Positions 54,787 through 63,521 of a stretch of 64,000 nt of DNA are shown here, piece after piece (the first letter of the stretch is position 1; each line of letters starts with the position of its first letter). Both the position numbers and the translations under genes were made by a program. This stretch comes from Bradyrhizobium cytisi (lineage in GTDB: Bacteria; Pseudomonadota; Alphaproteobacteria; Rhizobiales; Xanthobacteraceae), in contig NZ_VSSR01000016.1 in assembly GCF_008123515.1 (NCBI RefSeq), positions 186,001 to 250,000 of the forward strand. The letters are read 5' to 3'. Under the pieces are notes generated by a model. It made no database searches. It worked only from the letters and a program-made list of their open reading frames with translations, and had not been told where the DNA came from.

Positions 54787-55737
54787 CTAAGGAAGTGTTG
54801 CGTCCGCCTGGGGATCCAGAACCCGCGCGAGCTGATGCCCCATCCTGAAGCGGCCTCGCCGATTGGCGTGGTAGAAAGTGTCGAGCAGCTCATCTTCGTC
54901 AAGGAAGAAATCCGAAGGCTGACCGAGCACCTGCACGCCTAGGCCTTCGAAAGTACTTCGTATAGCGTCGAACAGCTCAGAGTAGCGCGGATCCGATGCG
55001 TAGGCGCGGCGCCTCACCATGGGCGGCCATACATACTTGACCGTAATGCCGTGCGCGCGGGCCCATTGGACGAAAGAGCGGATCGATGGAAGGGGCATAT
55101 CGCTTCGGAGGCCCAGCGCCGGGATCGGCGGATAAGACCTCGCCGCGGCACGCATTGTCGGCGTGATTTCCCCATTCGAGCCGGCCGTCTCGTCTCCGAG
55201 CTCGGTTACAGTTTCAATCCGGTAAAGCGGACTTGTATGAGGGATGGTCCGCTGAACCGTGGCAAAAAGCAGCCGTTGAGGCGAGATACCCCAGACAAAT
55301 CGAGGTATTTCGACCGCTTTCGCTCCAGCAACGTAGCGAGGGTCGAACATCGGCACGAAGCTTGAAGCGATTTCGGTCGGCGGCGAGGCCTTGAGAAGGT
55401 GATATTCGAGGGCGAGGATAGCGGTGTCGCCGCGCTTGAGGGAACGCTCGGCGCGCGCAAGAATATAGTCTGCGCCGAGACCGGCGTGAGTGCCCAGATT
55501 GACGACCTGGGTGCCTGTCTCCCGGCTGATCTGCTCGGCCGAAAAGCCGAAATGGGTAGCCGATCCACCTATCAGCACGACTTTTGGCCCCGCGATCCTG
55601 GCAGCCGCCCCCTCTTTGCGGTCATAGATGCCTTGGATCCAGGCCGTCTCATATGATGGCCGCGCCCAAGGCAGGGCAATGTCCCACACTGCTGTGAGGA
55701 CGAACACGACTAATAATGTAATCCAGATTTGACGCAT
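54787..55737 (-). CDS. AlgJ/AlgX-like SGNH protein of polysaccharide acetylation
   Basis: A 316-residue protein with an N-terminal membrane or signal segment (IWITLLVVFVLTAVWDIALP). The core resembles SGNH hydrolase-like proteins: PKVVLIGGSATHFGFSAEQI holds the nucleophilic Ser, VVNLGTHAGLGADYIL the block II Gly region, and FYHANRRGRFRMGHQLARVL a C-terminal His. Partners of MBOAT proteins use this fold to place acetyl groups on exopolysaccharide. It starts 14 bases after the MBOAT stop. Confidence 0.75.
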   Translation of the reverse strand: MRQIWITLLVVFVLTAVWDIALPWARPSYETAWIQGIYDRKEGAAARIAGPKVVLIGGSATHFGFSAEQISRETGTQVVNLGTHAGLGADYILARAERSLKRGDTAILALEYHLLKASPPTEIASSFVPMFDPRYVAGAKAVEIPRFVWGISPQRLLFATVQRTIPHTSPLYRIETVTELGDETAGSNGEITPTMRAAARSYPPIPALGLRSDMPLPSIRSFVQWARAHGITVKYVWPPMVRRRAYASDPRYSELFDAIRSTFEGLGVQVLGQPSDFFLDEDELLDTFYHANRRGRFRMGHQLARVLDPQADATLP

Positions 55738-55751
55738 GCTGCGAGCTTCCT

Positions 55752-57263
55752 TCAAAACTGGAAGTAGAGAAATTCCGAGGGAGCGGATCCGAACACGTTG
55801 AAGGCTGATATCCAGAGTAGTATGCCGGTCGTGATTGCGGTCGCAAATGAGCGGCCGGCCGTCCAATCGGACCGAAATTGAGCTTTGTCGTCGAGATTGA
55901 ACAGGTCTGCGGTGTTCGGCGCGCCCCAGATCAGCGCGAACGCGAAGGCGAGCAGGAGCCAAAGCGTAGCGAAGTCTTTAAACGGAAGTGTCTGTCCCCA
56001 GGTGACCCCGGGAAGCTCATCCACCCCTAACAGATAAGCGACCTCGCCGGGCAACGAGAGCGTGGACAGACCGCACATGCCGAGGATGACGTGCTGGGCG
56101 GTCGCAAAATTTGGCGCGCGGAAGAAGACCCACGCGATAACCACTGCGAGGAACGTCGCGCCGGCATAGATGGGGCCGAGCGCCGCGTCGAGGCGACCGA
56201 GCCTTGGTGAAATCCTCTCGCGCCAGAAATGATTGAGAATCAAGAGGCTGCCATGCAGCCCGCCCCAAAAAACGAAAGTCCAGGCGGCGCCATGCCACAA
56301 TCCTCCAAGGAGCATGACGATCAGCAAATTGATGAGGCGCCGCACGGGCCCGACCCGACCGCCGCCGAGCGGGATATAGAGATAGTCTCTGAGAAAGCTC
56401 GAGAGGGTGATGTGCCATCTCCGCCAAAAGTCGATGATGGATGTTGCCTTGTAGGGGGAACGGAAGTTGACCGGTAGGGTAATTCCGAACATCAGGGCGA
56501 TCCCGATCGCCATGTCGGAGTAGCCTGAAAAGTCGAAATAGAGCTGCGCCGTGTAGCCGAGCGCGGCCCCCCATGCCGAAAAGAAGTCCGGCAGAGTGGT
56601 CGCGCCGCGGGCAAAGATAGACCCGACATAGACGGAGAGGCCGTCCGCGATCGCGACCTTTTTTACCAGGCCGACCGCGAAGATCGGGAGTCCAGCCGAG
56701 AGCGTGGCTTGGCTTACGGACAACCGTCTTTTGAATTGCGAGACGATGTCCTGATAGTGAAGCAACGGCCCCGCGATCAGGTGAGGAAAAAAAACGACCG
56801 AGCCCGCATATTCTGCGAAGGGAACGCGGTCCATCTTTCGTCCGTAAATGTCGACCATGAAGGCAATCTGCTGAAAGGTATAGAACGAGATGGCCAGCGG
56901 CAGCGTCATGGCGATGGCGGCCGGCGTCGCGCCGAACAGAGGCGCGACATTCGCCAGAAAGAAATTCACGTACTTGTAGTATCCAAGCGCCGCGAGATTG
57001 CCGGCGATTCCGAGCCACATAAACGCAAGACGGTAGATTGGCTTGCGGCTGCGGGCAACTAGATGCGAGAGCCCGAAATTCCAGGCGATCGAGAACCCGA
57101 TGATCGCGAGCGAAGCGACTTCCCAATAGCCATAGAAGAAGAGCGACCCGGCGCCGAGGCAGATCAACCCGGCTCGCCGGCCGGCGACCCTGAGGGTGAC
57201 AGCCGTGCAGATCAGCGTGACCGGCAGGAACGCCAACAAGAATTCCGGCGAATTGAACAGCAC
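55752..57263 (-). CDS. MBOAT-family O-acyltransferase (AlgI-like)
   Basis: A polytopic protein of about 503 residues. It starts at the GTG before LFNSPEFLLAFLPVT, the usual AlgI start; an upstream start at 57302 would add 13 residues. Typical segments follow: KYVNFFLANVAPLFGATPAA, PLAISFYTFQQIAFMVDIYG, YFDFSGYSDMAIGIALMFGI, NFRSPYKATSIIDFWRRWHI, and the catalytic His in LLGGLWHGAAWTFVFWGGLH. It transfers acetyl groups across the inner membrane for polysaccharide O-acetylation with the AlgJ-like partner. Confidence 0.9.
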   Translation of the reverse strand: MLFNSPEFLLAFLPVTLICTAVTLRVAGRRAGLICLGAGSLFFYGYWEVASLAIIGFSIAWNFGLSHLVARSRKPIYRLAFMWLGIAGNLAALGYYKYVNFFLANVAPLFGATPAAIAMTLPLAISFYTFQQIAFMVDIYGRKMDRVPFAEYAGSVVFFPHLIAGPLLHYQDIVSQFKRRLSVSQATLSAGLPIFAVGLVKKVAIADGLSVYVGSIFARGATTLPDFFSAWGAALGYTAQLYFDFSGYSDMAIGIALMFGITLPVNFRSPYKATSIIDFWRRWHITLSSFLRDYLYIPLGGGRVGPVRRLINLLIVMLLGGLWHGAAWTFVFWGGLHGSLLILNHFWRERISPRLGRLDAALGPIYAGATFLAVVIAWVFFRAPNFATAQHVILGMCGLSTLSLPGEVAYLLGVDELPGVTWGQTLPFKDFATLWLLLAFAFALIWGAPNTADLFNLDDKAQFRSDWTAGRSFATAITTGILLWISAFNVFGSAPSEFLYFQF

Positions 57264-57302
57264 GTTGGCGCACCCGTTGAGAAAAGGCCGCGGCACCCTC
57301 AA

Positions 57303-57568
57303 TCAAGTGAGGCAACGTCGGAGTCGGCACTCGGCAGCGCCACCGTGGCTCAATTCTAGGCTTTGGCGCTCCCGTGGCAATATCCCATTCGGTACTTGTC
57401 GAGCTTTCCGGACTCAAGCCATCATGGGCCGAGAGACATGTGAGCCGATCGCGGCCGAGAGCACGAGCCGTCTGAAAGCGCTTGAGATGCTAGAGCTCGC
57501 CTGATGGAATTACGGCTCAGCGAGAACTTGGCGCGTCCACGGTCCGCGTCCGATCAGGAGGGTTATTT
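57303..57568. other. Intergenic region upstream of the MBOAT gene
   Basis: No gene or clear regulatory site; divergent promoter region. Confidence 0.3.
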
Positions 57569-57763
57569 TTGGCGGCAAAGTCAAAAGCGAAAGCCGTAGC
57601 TGTGGATGATGTCTTACTCTCGTACTTAGTGATCGGAAGTGGAATCGTGTTGGTCTTGATTGGGCTGTTGGGCTTGGTCGTCCTGCGCAGGCGCGACATC
57701 AAGACAGAAAAACAGCAAGAACTCTCTCCGTCCGTCGATTTACCGCAAGATCCCGGCCTCTAG
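57569..57763 (+). CDS. Small single-pass membrane protein, unknown
   Basis: A 64-residue frame starting with TTG: a basic N terminus (AAKSKAKAVAVDD), one strong hydrophobic segment (LSYLVIGSGIVLVLIGLLGL) with positive residues after it (RRRDIK). This composition looks like a true membrane peptide rather than a shadow, but no family is recognised. Confidence 0.45.
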   Translation: MAAKSKAKAVAVDDVLLSYLVIGSGIVLVLIGLLGLVVLRRRDIKTEKQQELSPSVDLPQDPGL

Positions 57764-57795
57764 GAGACCAGCACGGTTTTCGTCGAGATGATGCA

Positions 57796-59235
57796 TCAGC
57801 GTTCTCTAAGCGCTTGAGCGGTTATTTCGACCAGCGGCGAAAACACATATTCGAGCACGCGCCGGCTTCCGGTCTTTATTTCAACCCTGACAGCCATTCC
57901 GGGCGAGAGAGGTACGGGCGTGCCGTCCGCAATCACTCTCGTGACCTCGGGACGAAGGGTGGCGGGAAACACGAGGTTCTGTGTACGCTGAGCGCCGGCA
58001 AATCCGCGATTTTCGAGTGGCCGGATGGGATTGCCTTCGGCCTGCGTGGCATCCGGTTCAGGGATGGCGTCATCTTGAATGTTCAGGAGTGTCGCATCGA
58101 TCGTACCGTATCGCGTGAACGGCAGGGACTCGATCTTGACTACGGCGGCCTGTCCTGGATGAACAAAGCCGATGTCACGATTGGGTATATAGCATTCGAT
58201 TTCCAGACTGGCCGCGTCTGGTACGATCCTCATGATTTCGTCGCCGGTATTCACAACCTGGCCGAGGGTGGTCACGGACATTGCGCTGACCCGCCCGGCT
58301 ATCGGACTCTTCAGCACCATGCGCTGCTGTCGAACGCGAGCCTTGGCCATTCGTTGCTGAATGCTGTCGATCTCACGCTCGGCTTCCGCGAGTTTTTGCA
58401 GGTCATCAGCCGCAAAATCGCTGAAGCTGACCTCGATGCGCTGGCTCAGGACATCCATGGCGGCCTCGCTTTCGTTAAACTGACCGCGCGCGGTCGCAAG
58501 CTTCGCTTTCTGATCCTGCAACCGCTCCAATGAATCGATGAGATCGGCCTTCGATCCGGAGCCGGTTCGCGCAAGGCTCGCGCGCATGTCGACCCGCTCC
58601 TGAAGGGTGGCAACGAGCGTGTCCAACGCGCTGCTCGTTGCGGCGTAAAGATTTCGTTCCAGTTCCTTTTGATGTTTTTCAGCCTCAAGTTCCGCGGTTT
58701 TCGCCTTGAGCTGGTTGAGAACTCCTTCCAGCACGAGAGCTTCGCGCTCCCGCACCTCGCGCGGAATATCGTCGCCCCACTCTATGGCCGGACTCGCAGC
58801 AACCCGCCGCGATTCAATAGCGCGCAGGGCGGCCTTTCGCCGGATCGCTTCCCCGCGGAGCGCGTGCAGGTGAGCTCTGTGTTCATTCACATCAGCATCG
58901 GCCTCGCCGCTCTCCAGTCCGACCAGCTCCTGACCTTCGGTCACCAGGTGTCCGTTTTGGACGTGAATTGAGACGATCCTTCCGGGCTCGCTCGGCTGGA
59001 CGACTTTTACCCGTCCGACAGGTTGAATCTTACCCTGGGCGATGGCGATCACGTCGATGCGGCTCACATAAGACCAAATCAACACAGAAAGCGCCAGTCC
59101 GCAGATGATCCACATCAATGCGACTCCGACGGGGGATGGCGGCATTTCCAGGATCTCAAGCGCCGCCGGCAGGAACTCCTGATCCGATCGGGTCCGGTGC
59201 GGCAGGCGAGGCATGCGGTATCTTGGCAAAGACAT
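57796..59235 (-). CDS. HlyD-family type I secretion adaptor
   Basis: A 479-residue membrane fusion protein: one membrane segment near residues 36-58 (GVALMWIICGLALSVLIWSY), biotinyl-lipoyl halves (GKIQPVGRVKVVQPSEPGRI, VHVQNG-like HVQNGHLVTEGQELVGLES), long coiled coils between, and the C-terminal beta-barrel (IECYIPNRDIGFVHPGQAAV, LSPGMAVRVEIKTGSRRVLE). It bridges the ABC exporter to an outer-membrane TolC. It follows the exporter by 12 bases. Confidence 0.92.
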   Translation of the reverse strand: MSLPRYRMPRLPHRTRSDQEFLPAALEILEMPPSPVGVALMWIICGLALSVLIWSYVSRIDVIAIAQGKIQPVGRVKVVQPSEPGRIVSIHVQNGHLVTEGQELVGLESGEADADVNEHRAHLHALRGEAIRRKAALRAIESRRVAASPAIEWGDDIPREVREREALVLEGVLNQLKAKTAELEAEKHQKELERNLYAATSSALDTLVATLQERVDMRASLARTGSGSKADLIDSLERLQDQKAKLATARGQFNESEAAMDVLSQRIEVSFSDFAADDLQKLAEAEREIDSIQQRMAKARVRQQRMVLKSPIAGRVSAMSVTTLGQVVNTGDEIMRIVPDAASLEIECYIPNRDIGFVHPGQAAVVKIESLPFTRYGTIDATLLNIQDDAIPEPDATQAEGNPIRPLENRGFAGAQRTQNLVFPATLRPEVTRVIADGTPVPLSPGMAVRVEIKTGSRRVLEYVFSPLVEITAQALRER

Positions 59236-59247
59236 GGCGCGCGCTTC

Positions 59248-61428
59248 CTAAGCGACCGGTTGGTCTTTGGCCGTGTTGTTCTGCAGCGCCCATAGACGCG
59301 CATAAAGGCCTTGGGGGCGCCGCACGAGAGCGTCGTGCGTTCCTGTCTCAACGATCCGCCCATCGACCACACCGATAATGCGGTCGCAATGCCGCACCGT
59401 TACCAGTCGATGAGCGATAATGATTACAGTCCTTCCCCGAGCGATATGGCGCATGTTGGTCTGAATGATCTGCTCGCTCTCGTAGTCGAGAGCCGACGTG
59501 GCCTCGTCGAAAACCAGGATCGGCGGGTCGGTCGCCAAGGCCCTCGCGATAGCGAGGCGTTGGCGTTGACCACCCGAAAGATTGACGCCGCGCTCCTCGA
59601 GGATGGTGTCGTAACCTTGGCGGAGCTTCGAGACGAACTCGTCGGCGCCCGAAAGTCGCGCGACGGCTATGACCTGCGATCGAGACATCGCCGGATTCGC
59701 GAGCGCAATATTCTCGTGGATCGTACGGTGAAAGAGCGTGCTTTCCTGAAGTATCACGCCAATATGCCGCCGAAGCCAGACAGGATCGATGTGGGCGAGA
59801 TTTCTGCCATCGAGGAGCACCTCTCCTTCGCTCGGCACATAGAGTCGCTGGGTGAGCTTGGCCAAGGTTGATTTGCCCGAACCTGAGGGACCAACAATCC
59901 CGATAACTTCCCCGGGATTGATGGTGAAGGAGACATCCTTGAGAGCGTCCTGCTCTCCGGGCGCGTAGCGGAAGGTCACGTGCTTGAATTCAACCTGCCC
60001 TTTTGGGGACGACATTCTCTCGAACACAGCAGGGGCATGCTCGGGCGAAGCGTTCAGAATGTCCCCCAGCCGTTCGACCGAGACTTGCACCTGCTGGAAA
60101 TCCTGCCAGAACTGCGAAAGTCGCAGGATGGGCTGCGCCACTTGGCCGGCAATCATGTTGAATGCGACGAGCCCGCCAATGGTCAGTTCTTCATTGATGA
60201 CTGCTTCCGCGCCAAACAGGAGCAGAAGAGCTGAGGAGAGTTTGGAAACATATTGGATTGCGTTCTGTCCGCCGGCGCCGAGCTTGGTGGCTGCGAAGGC
60301 AGACCGAACATAGGCAGCCAGCCGCTCTTCCCATTGCGTCCTGATAATCGGCTCGACCGCCGATGACTTTATCGTTTGGATTCCGACGACGGATTCCACG
60401 ATGAACTGCTGGCTCGCCGCGCCCAAATTGAACTTCTCGTTTATCATCTCCTTGAGCGGTGGCCGGACGACGATCGCAATCAGCAGATAGGCGGGGATCG
60501 CTGCGAGAACAGTCCAGGTCAGCTTGACCGAGTACGCCTCGAGCACGGCGATATACACAAACGCAAAGAGCAGGTCGACGAGTGAAAAAAGCCCCTGGCC
60601 TGTCAAGAAGCTTCGGATAGTTTCCAACTCGCGAACTCGCGCGATGGTCTGGCCGGCCGAACGGCTTTCGAAGTAGCTGATCGGCAGTCGCAAAAGGTGA
60701 CCGAAAAGACGATGGCTCAACTCGACGTCTATACGGTTGCTCGTGTGCGCAAGCGCGTAGGTCCGCAGATATTGCAGCACCACATCGAAAAGCCCGATCG
60801 CCGCGATCCCGCCGACCAGCACAAGCAACGTCGAATAGGACTTGTGTGGAAGGACCTTGTCGACGACAACTTGGAAGAACAGGGGGGTCACAAGCGCGAA
60901 CAATTGCACAAACAGAGAGGCCACAACAACGTGTAGCAAGGGACGGCGATAGCGCCATACCGAGGACAGAAACCATTGAAAACCGAAATGCCTTGGATCG
61001 ACCCCTGAACCGCCGACGCGGCGCTGAATAAGGAGGACGAAATCGTCCATGGCACGGTGGATTTCGTCGATCGGTAATTCACGGGATATCCGGGTGATGG
61101 GATCGACGACACGGATGAAACCAGATGGAGTGCGGCCCCCGAGAACGACAAACGTTCCGTCCTGCAAGCGCGTGATAGCCGGAAGTGGCACAGTGGCTAC
61201 CCGCCTGATGGAGGGCTTCCTCACAAGCCGAGCCCTTAGGCCCGCAATCCTAGCTGCTCGGATCACGTCGCCTGCTTCGGCATTGCTTTTGAGCGCCATC
61301 TCGCGTGCGAGGCTCGTTGGATCGGCTGCGATCCTGTAATACGCCGCGATTCCGCAAAGGGCCGCCAAGCCAGTGTCGACGCGAACATTATCGTGCAAGA
61401 AACGGCTCCTCGGAAACGCTATAACCAC
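59248..61428 (-). CDS. HlyB-type I secretion ABC exporter
   Basis: A 726-residue fusion: an N-terminal C39-like domain without an active Cys in the right place (DTGLAALCGIAAYYRIAAD), so probably non-cleaving as in HlyB; a six-helix ABC membrane domain; and an ATPase with Walker A GIVGPSGSGKSTLAKL, signature LSGGQRQRLAIARAL and Walker B ILVFDEATSALD. The ORF begins at GTG 61428; a TTG at 61398 with AGGAG 9 bases upstream is an alternative start. It probably exports the protease-like protein encoded 218 bases upstream. Confidence 0.92.
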   Translation of the reverse strand: MVIAFPRSRFLHDNVRVDTGLAALCGIAAYYRIAADPTSLAREMALKSNAEAGDVIRAARIAGLRARLVRKPSIRRVATVPLPAITRLQDGTFVVLGGRTPSGFIRVVDPITRISRELPIDEIHRAMDDFVLLIQRRVGGSGVDPRHFGFQWFLSSVWRYRRPLLHVVVASLFVQLFALVTPLFFQVVVDKVLPHKSYSTLLVLVGGIAAIGLFDVVLQYLRTYALAHTSNRIDVELSHRLFGHLLRLPISYFESRSAGQTIARVRELETIRSFLTGQGLFSLVDLLFAFVYIAVLEAYSVKLTWTVLAAIPAYLLIAIVVRPPLKEMINEKFNLGAASQQFIVESVVGIQTIKSSAVEPIIRTQWEERLAAYVRSAFAATKLGAGGQNAIQYVSKLSSALLLLFGAEAVINEELTIGGLVAFNMIAGQVAQPILRLSQFWQDFQQVQVSVERLGDILNASPEHAPAVFERMSSPKGQVEFKHVTFRYAPGEQDALKDVSFTINPGEVIGIVGPSGSGKSTLAKLTQRLYVPSEGEVLLDGRNLAHIDPVWLRRHIGVILQESTLFHRTIHENIALANPAMSRSQVIAVARLSGADEFVSKLRQGYDTILEERGVNLSGGQRQRLAIARALATDPPILVFDEATSALDYESEQIIQTNMRHIARGRTVIIIAHRLVTVRHCDRIIGVVDGRIVETGTHDALVRRPQGLYARLWALQNNTAKDQPVA

Positions 61429-61646
61429 CTACGGCGCGCGCGCCGTGCAGATTCTGAGGAACGGCGCATCTGCCTTCGACGCGGCGGGTGTCCGCAATGA
61501 AGTGGAGGATTGCATGTCTGCGGACCCGCCGCTGCGATAAGGGCGGACCCGCGGGCAGCACTGCAAAGAGTTATACCTGGACCATCCCTTGGATCGGGCG
61601 GTCCCTTTTTGGTTGCGCCCTGTCCTCGATGACGACGCGGATCATC

Positions 61647-63521
61647 TCAGGTCCAATTGGTTCCGCCAACGACGCTATACGCGGCAGAGGAGCCACCGAG
61701 CGGTTGCCAGGTCGGGATGCCGTTGTTACCGAACAAGGCAGCACCGAAATTGCCAGTGCTGTTCTCACGGAAGAGGACATCGGCGACGCCATCGCCGTTG
61801 AAATCACCGACTTCGACAACGCTGTAGGTAGCTGAGGTGGTGCTCAAGACATGCCATGTGCCGCCGCCGGATCCATTGAGCGCCTCATAGCCCCAATCGC
61901 CCGTGGTGTTGTTTCGGAAGAGAACGTCCGAGATGCCATCGCCGTTGAAGTCCCCTGTTCCAACAACACTGTATGCGGTCGATGAGCTGCCAAGCGGCTC
62001 CCACGTCGCATTGCCATTATGATTGAACAGAGCCGCGCCAAAATCGCCGGTGCCGTTGTTTCGGTAAAGGACGTCTGCGACACCGTCACCATTGAAATCC
62101 CCTATTCCGACGACGTTGTACGCAGGCGAGGTCAGGTTCAAGGCATGCCAGGTGCCGCCGCCGGAGCCATTGAGCGCGTCGTAGCCCCAATCACCGCTTG
62201 CGTTGTTTCGAAACAGAATATCCGAGACGCCGTCGCCGTTGAAATCGCCCGCCCCGACGACGCTGTACCCTATGGATGAGCCGCCGAGCGGCTCCCAGGT
62301 CGCATTGCCACTGCTATTGAACAGAGCCGCGCCAAAGTCGCCAGTGCTGTTGTTTCGATAGAGAACGTCGGCGATGCCGTCGCCATTGAAATCGCTGGCT
62401 CCAACCACGCTGTAGGCAGCCGAGGTGAGGCTAAGGGCATGCCAGGTGCCGCCACCGGTTCCGTTGAGCGCCTCGTAACCCCAATCGCCGGTAGAATTGT
62501 TCCGGAACAGAACGTCCGAGATGCCGTCGCCGTTTAAGTCTTTCGGCGTGTGCGTTTGCAGTCCCCACCCGAGGGCCTGCATGATCTGGATATCCTCGGG
62601 TGACAGGACCCCCGGGCCGCCTACGCCCGGACCGCCCGGCCCAAATGGGTCGTAGTTATTCGAATCCCCGAGGACGCCATCCCAGTCAGCGAGATCGAAG
62701 CCGTCGTTGGTGCCGTTCGCATAGGATGCGTGAAACTGCAACTGAGTGTAGACGCTGCGGCCATCGATCGAGAAGAATGTGCTCTTGCCGTCCGAGCCAC
62801 CCGTATAATCATGCTGCCCGCTCGCCGTGTAGCGAAAGAAATCCATGGGGGCCCAACTATTACCAGACTTTCCGAGCCCGCCGACTCGTCCCATGATCCC
62901 TTCCGTCAGCTCGTGAAGGATGACCGCCTTCGCGTCATTCGGATAGTTCTGCAGGGCAGAAGCCGTCCAGTAGACGTTGTTCAGATAGATCGTATCGTCG
63001 GTGCCGTTTCCGGCACTGGCCAAGCCGAGAATCCGCGCCTCGCCGATCGAAACGTTAAGTCCCGCCCCGCCGGTGGGATCGGCGGTGTTCATCAAGACAG
63101 TAGCTGCCGCTTTACCCGCGGCGGTGTGAGCATGCTGCTGAATGGCGCTCGCGAAGGAAGCATACGACACATGAACAGGGTTGAAGAAATTTTCGCCGGA
63201 ATAAGCCGGGTTCAGAGATTGAAGATCGAATGTACAATTGACGGTACAGGCATTGGGGAACAGCTGTGAAAGATACTGCTCGGCGCTGATCACGATGTTC
63301 TTGAACTGCGTGCTTGCGCCCGCCCCCCAGGTGTTGACAAAAACAAGACCGCTGCCCTGAAACGACATCGTTTCCGTATTTTCGGAGCTGCCCGCCTCGC
63401 TGCTCCGAACGGGCGCTTGATTAACAGCTGACGGCTGAAGCGGCGTCGTGGACGTCCCTGTGAAGTCGAGATCTGCGTCTTCGAACGTGTTGTCGAGAGC
63501 CAGTGCTTTTCGAGTGGGCAT
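61647..63521 (-). CDS. NF038122-like metalloprotease with C-terminal FG-GAP repeats, probable type I substrate
   Basis: A 624-residue protein without a Sec signal. Residues 1-55 are low complexity. Residues 55-320 resemble secreted metalloproteases: AVILHELTEGIMGRVGGLG (residues 199-217) carries the metal-binding His-Glu, followed by FFSIDGRSVYTQLQFHASYA and LSPEDIQIMQALGWG. From residue 328 onwards there are six FG-GAP/VCBS-type repeats (FNGDGISDVLFRNNTTGDWG and similar) with Asp-rich calcium loops. The protein is probably exported by the type I system immediately downstream and may act on the cell surface or plant matrix; the target is unknown. Confidence 0.75.
   Translation of the reverse strand: MPTRKALALDNTFEDADLDFTGTSTTPLQPSAVNQAPVRSSEAGSSENTETMSFQGSGLVFVNTWGAGASTQFKNIVISAEQYLSQLFPNACTVNCTFDLQSLNPAYSGENFFNPVHVSYASFASAIQQHAHTAAGKAAATVLMNTADPTGGAGLNVSIGEARILGLASAGNGTDDTIYLNNVYWTASALQNYPNDAKAVILHELTEGIMGRVGGLGKSGNSWAPMDFFRYTASGQHDYTGGSDGKSTFFSIDGRSVYTQLQFHASYANGTNDGFDLADWDGVLGDSNNYDPFGPGGPGVGGPGVLSPEDIQIMQALGWGLQTHTPKDLNGDGISDVLFRNNSTGDWGYEALNGTGGGTWHALSLTSAAYSVVGASDFNGDGIADVLYRNNSTGDFGAALFNSSGNATWEPLGGSSIGYSVVGAGDFNGDGVSDILFRNNASGDWGYDALNGSGGGTWHALNLTSPAYNVVGIGDFNGDGVADVLYRNNGTGDFGAALFNHNGNATWEPLGSSSTAYSVVGTGDFNGDGISDVLFRNNTTGDWGYEALNGSGGGTWHVLSTTSATYSVVEVGDFNGDGVADVLFRENSTGNFGAALFGNNGIPTWQPLGGSSAAYSVVGGTNWT
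61660..62540. repeat. Internal FG-GAP repeat array in the secreted protein gene
   Basis: About six units of 57-59 codons, alternating two types (DWGYEALNGSGGGTWHAL and DFGAALFNSSGNATWEPL), so a higher-order period of about 350 bases. High DNA similarity between units makes copy-number change by recombination likely. Confidence 0.8.

Noticed and set aside
56017..57417. 466-codon minus-strand open frame overlapping the MBOAT gene
   Set aside because: Same strand but another frame; charged, non-membrane translation without motifs, while the MBOAT frame has all expected segments.
61660..62540. CRISPR-like or satellite repeat
   Set aside because: The repeats are in frame with a protein and translate to FG-GAP units.
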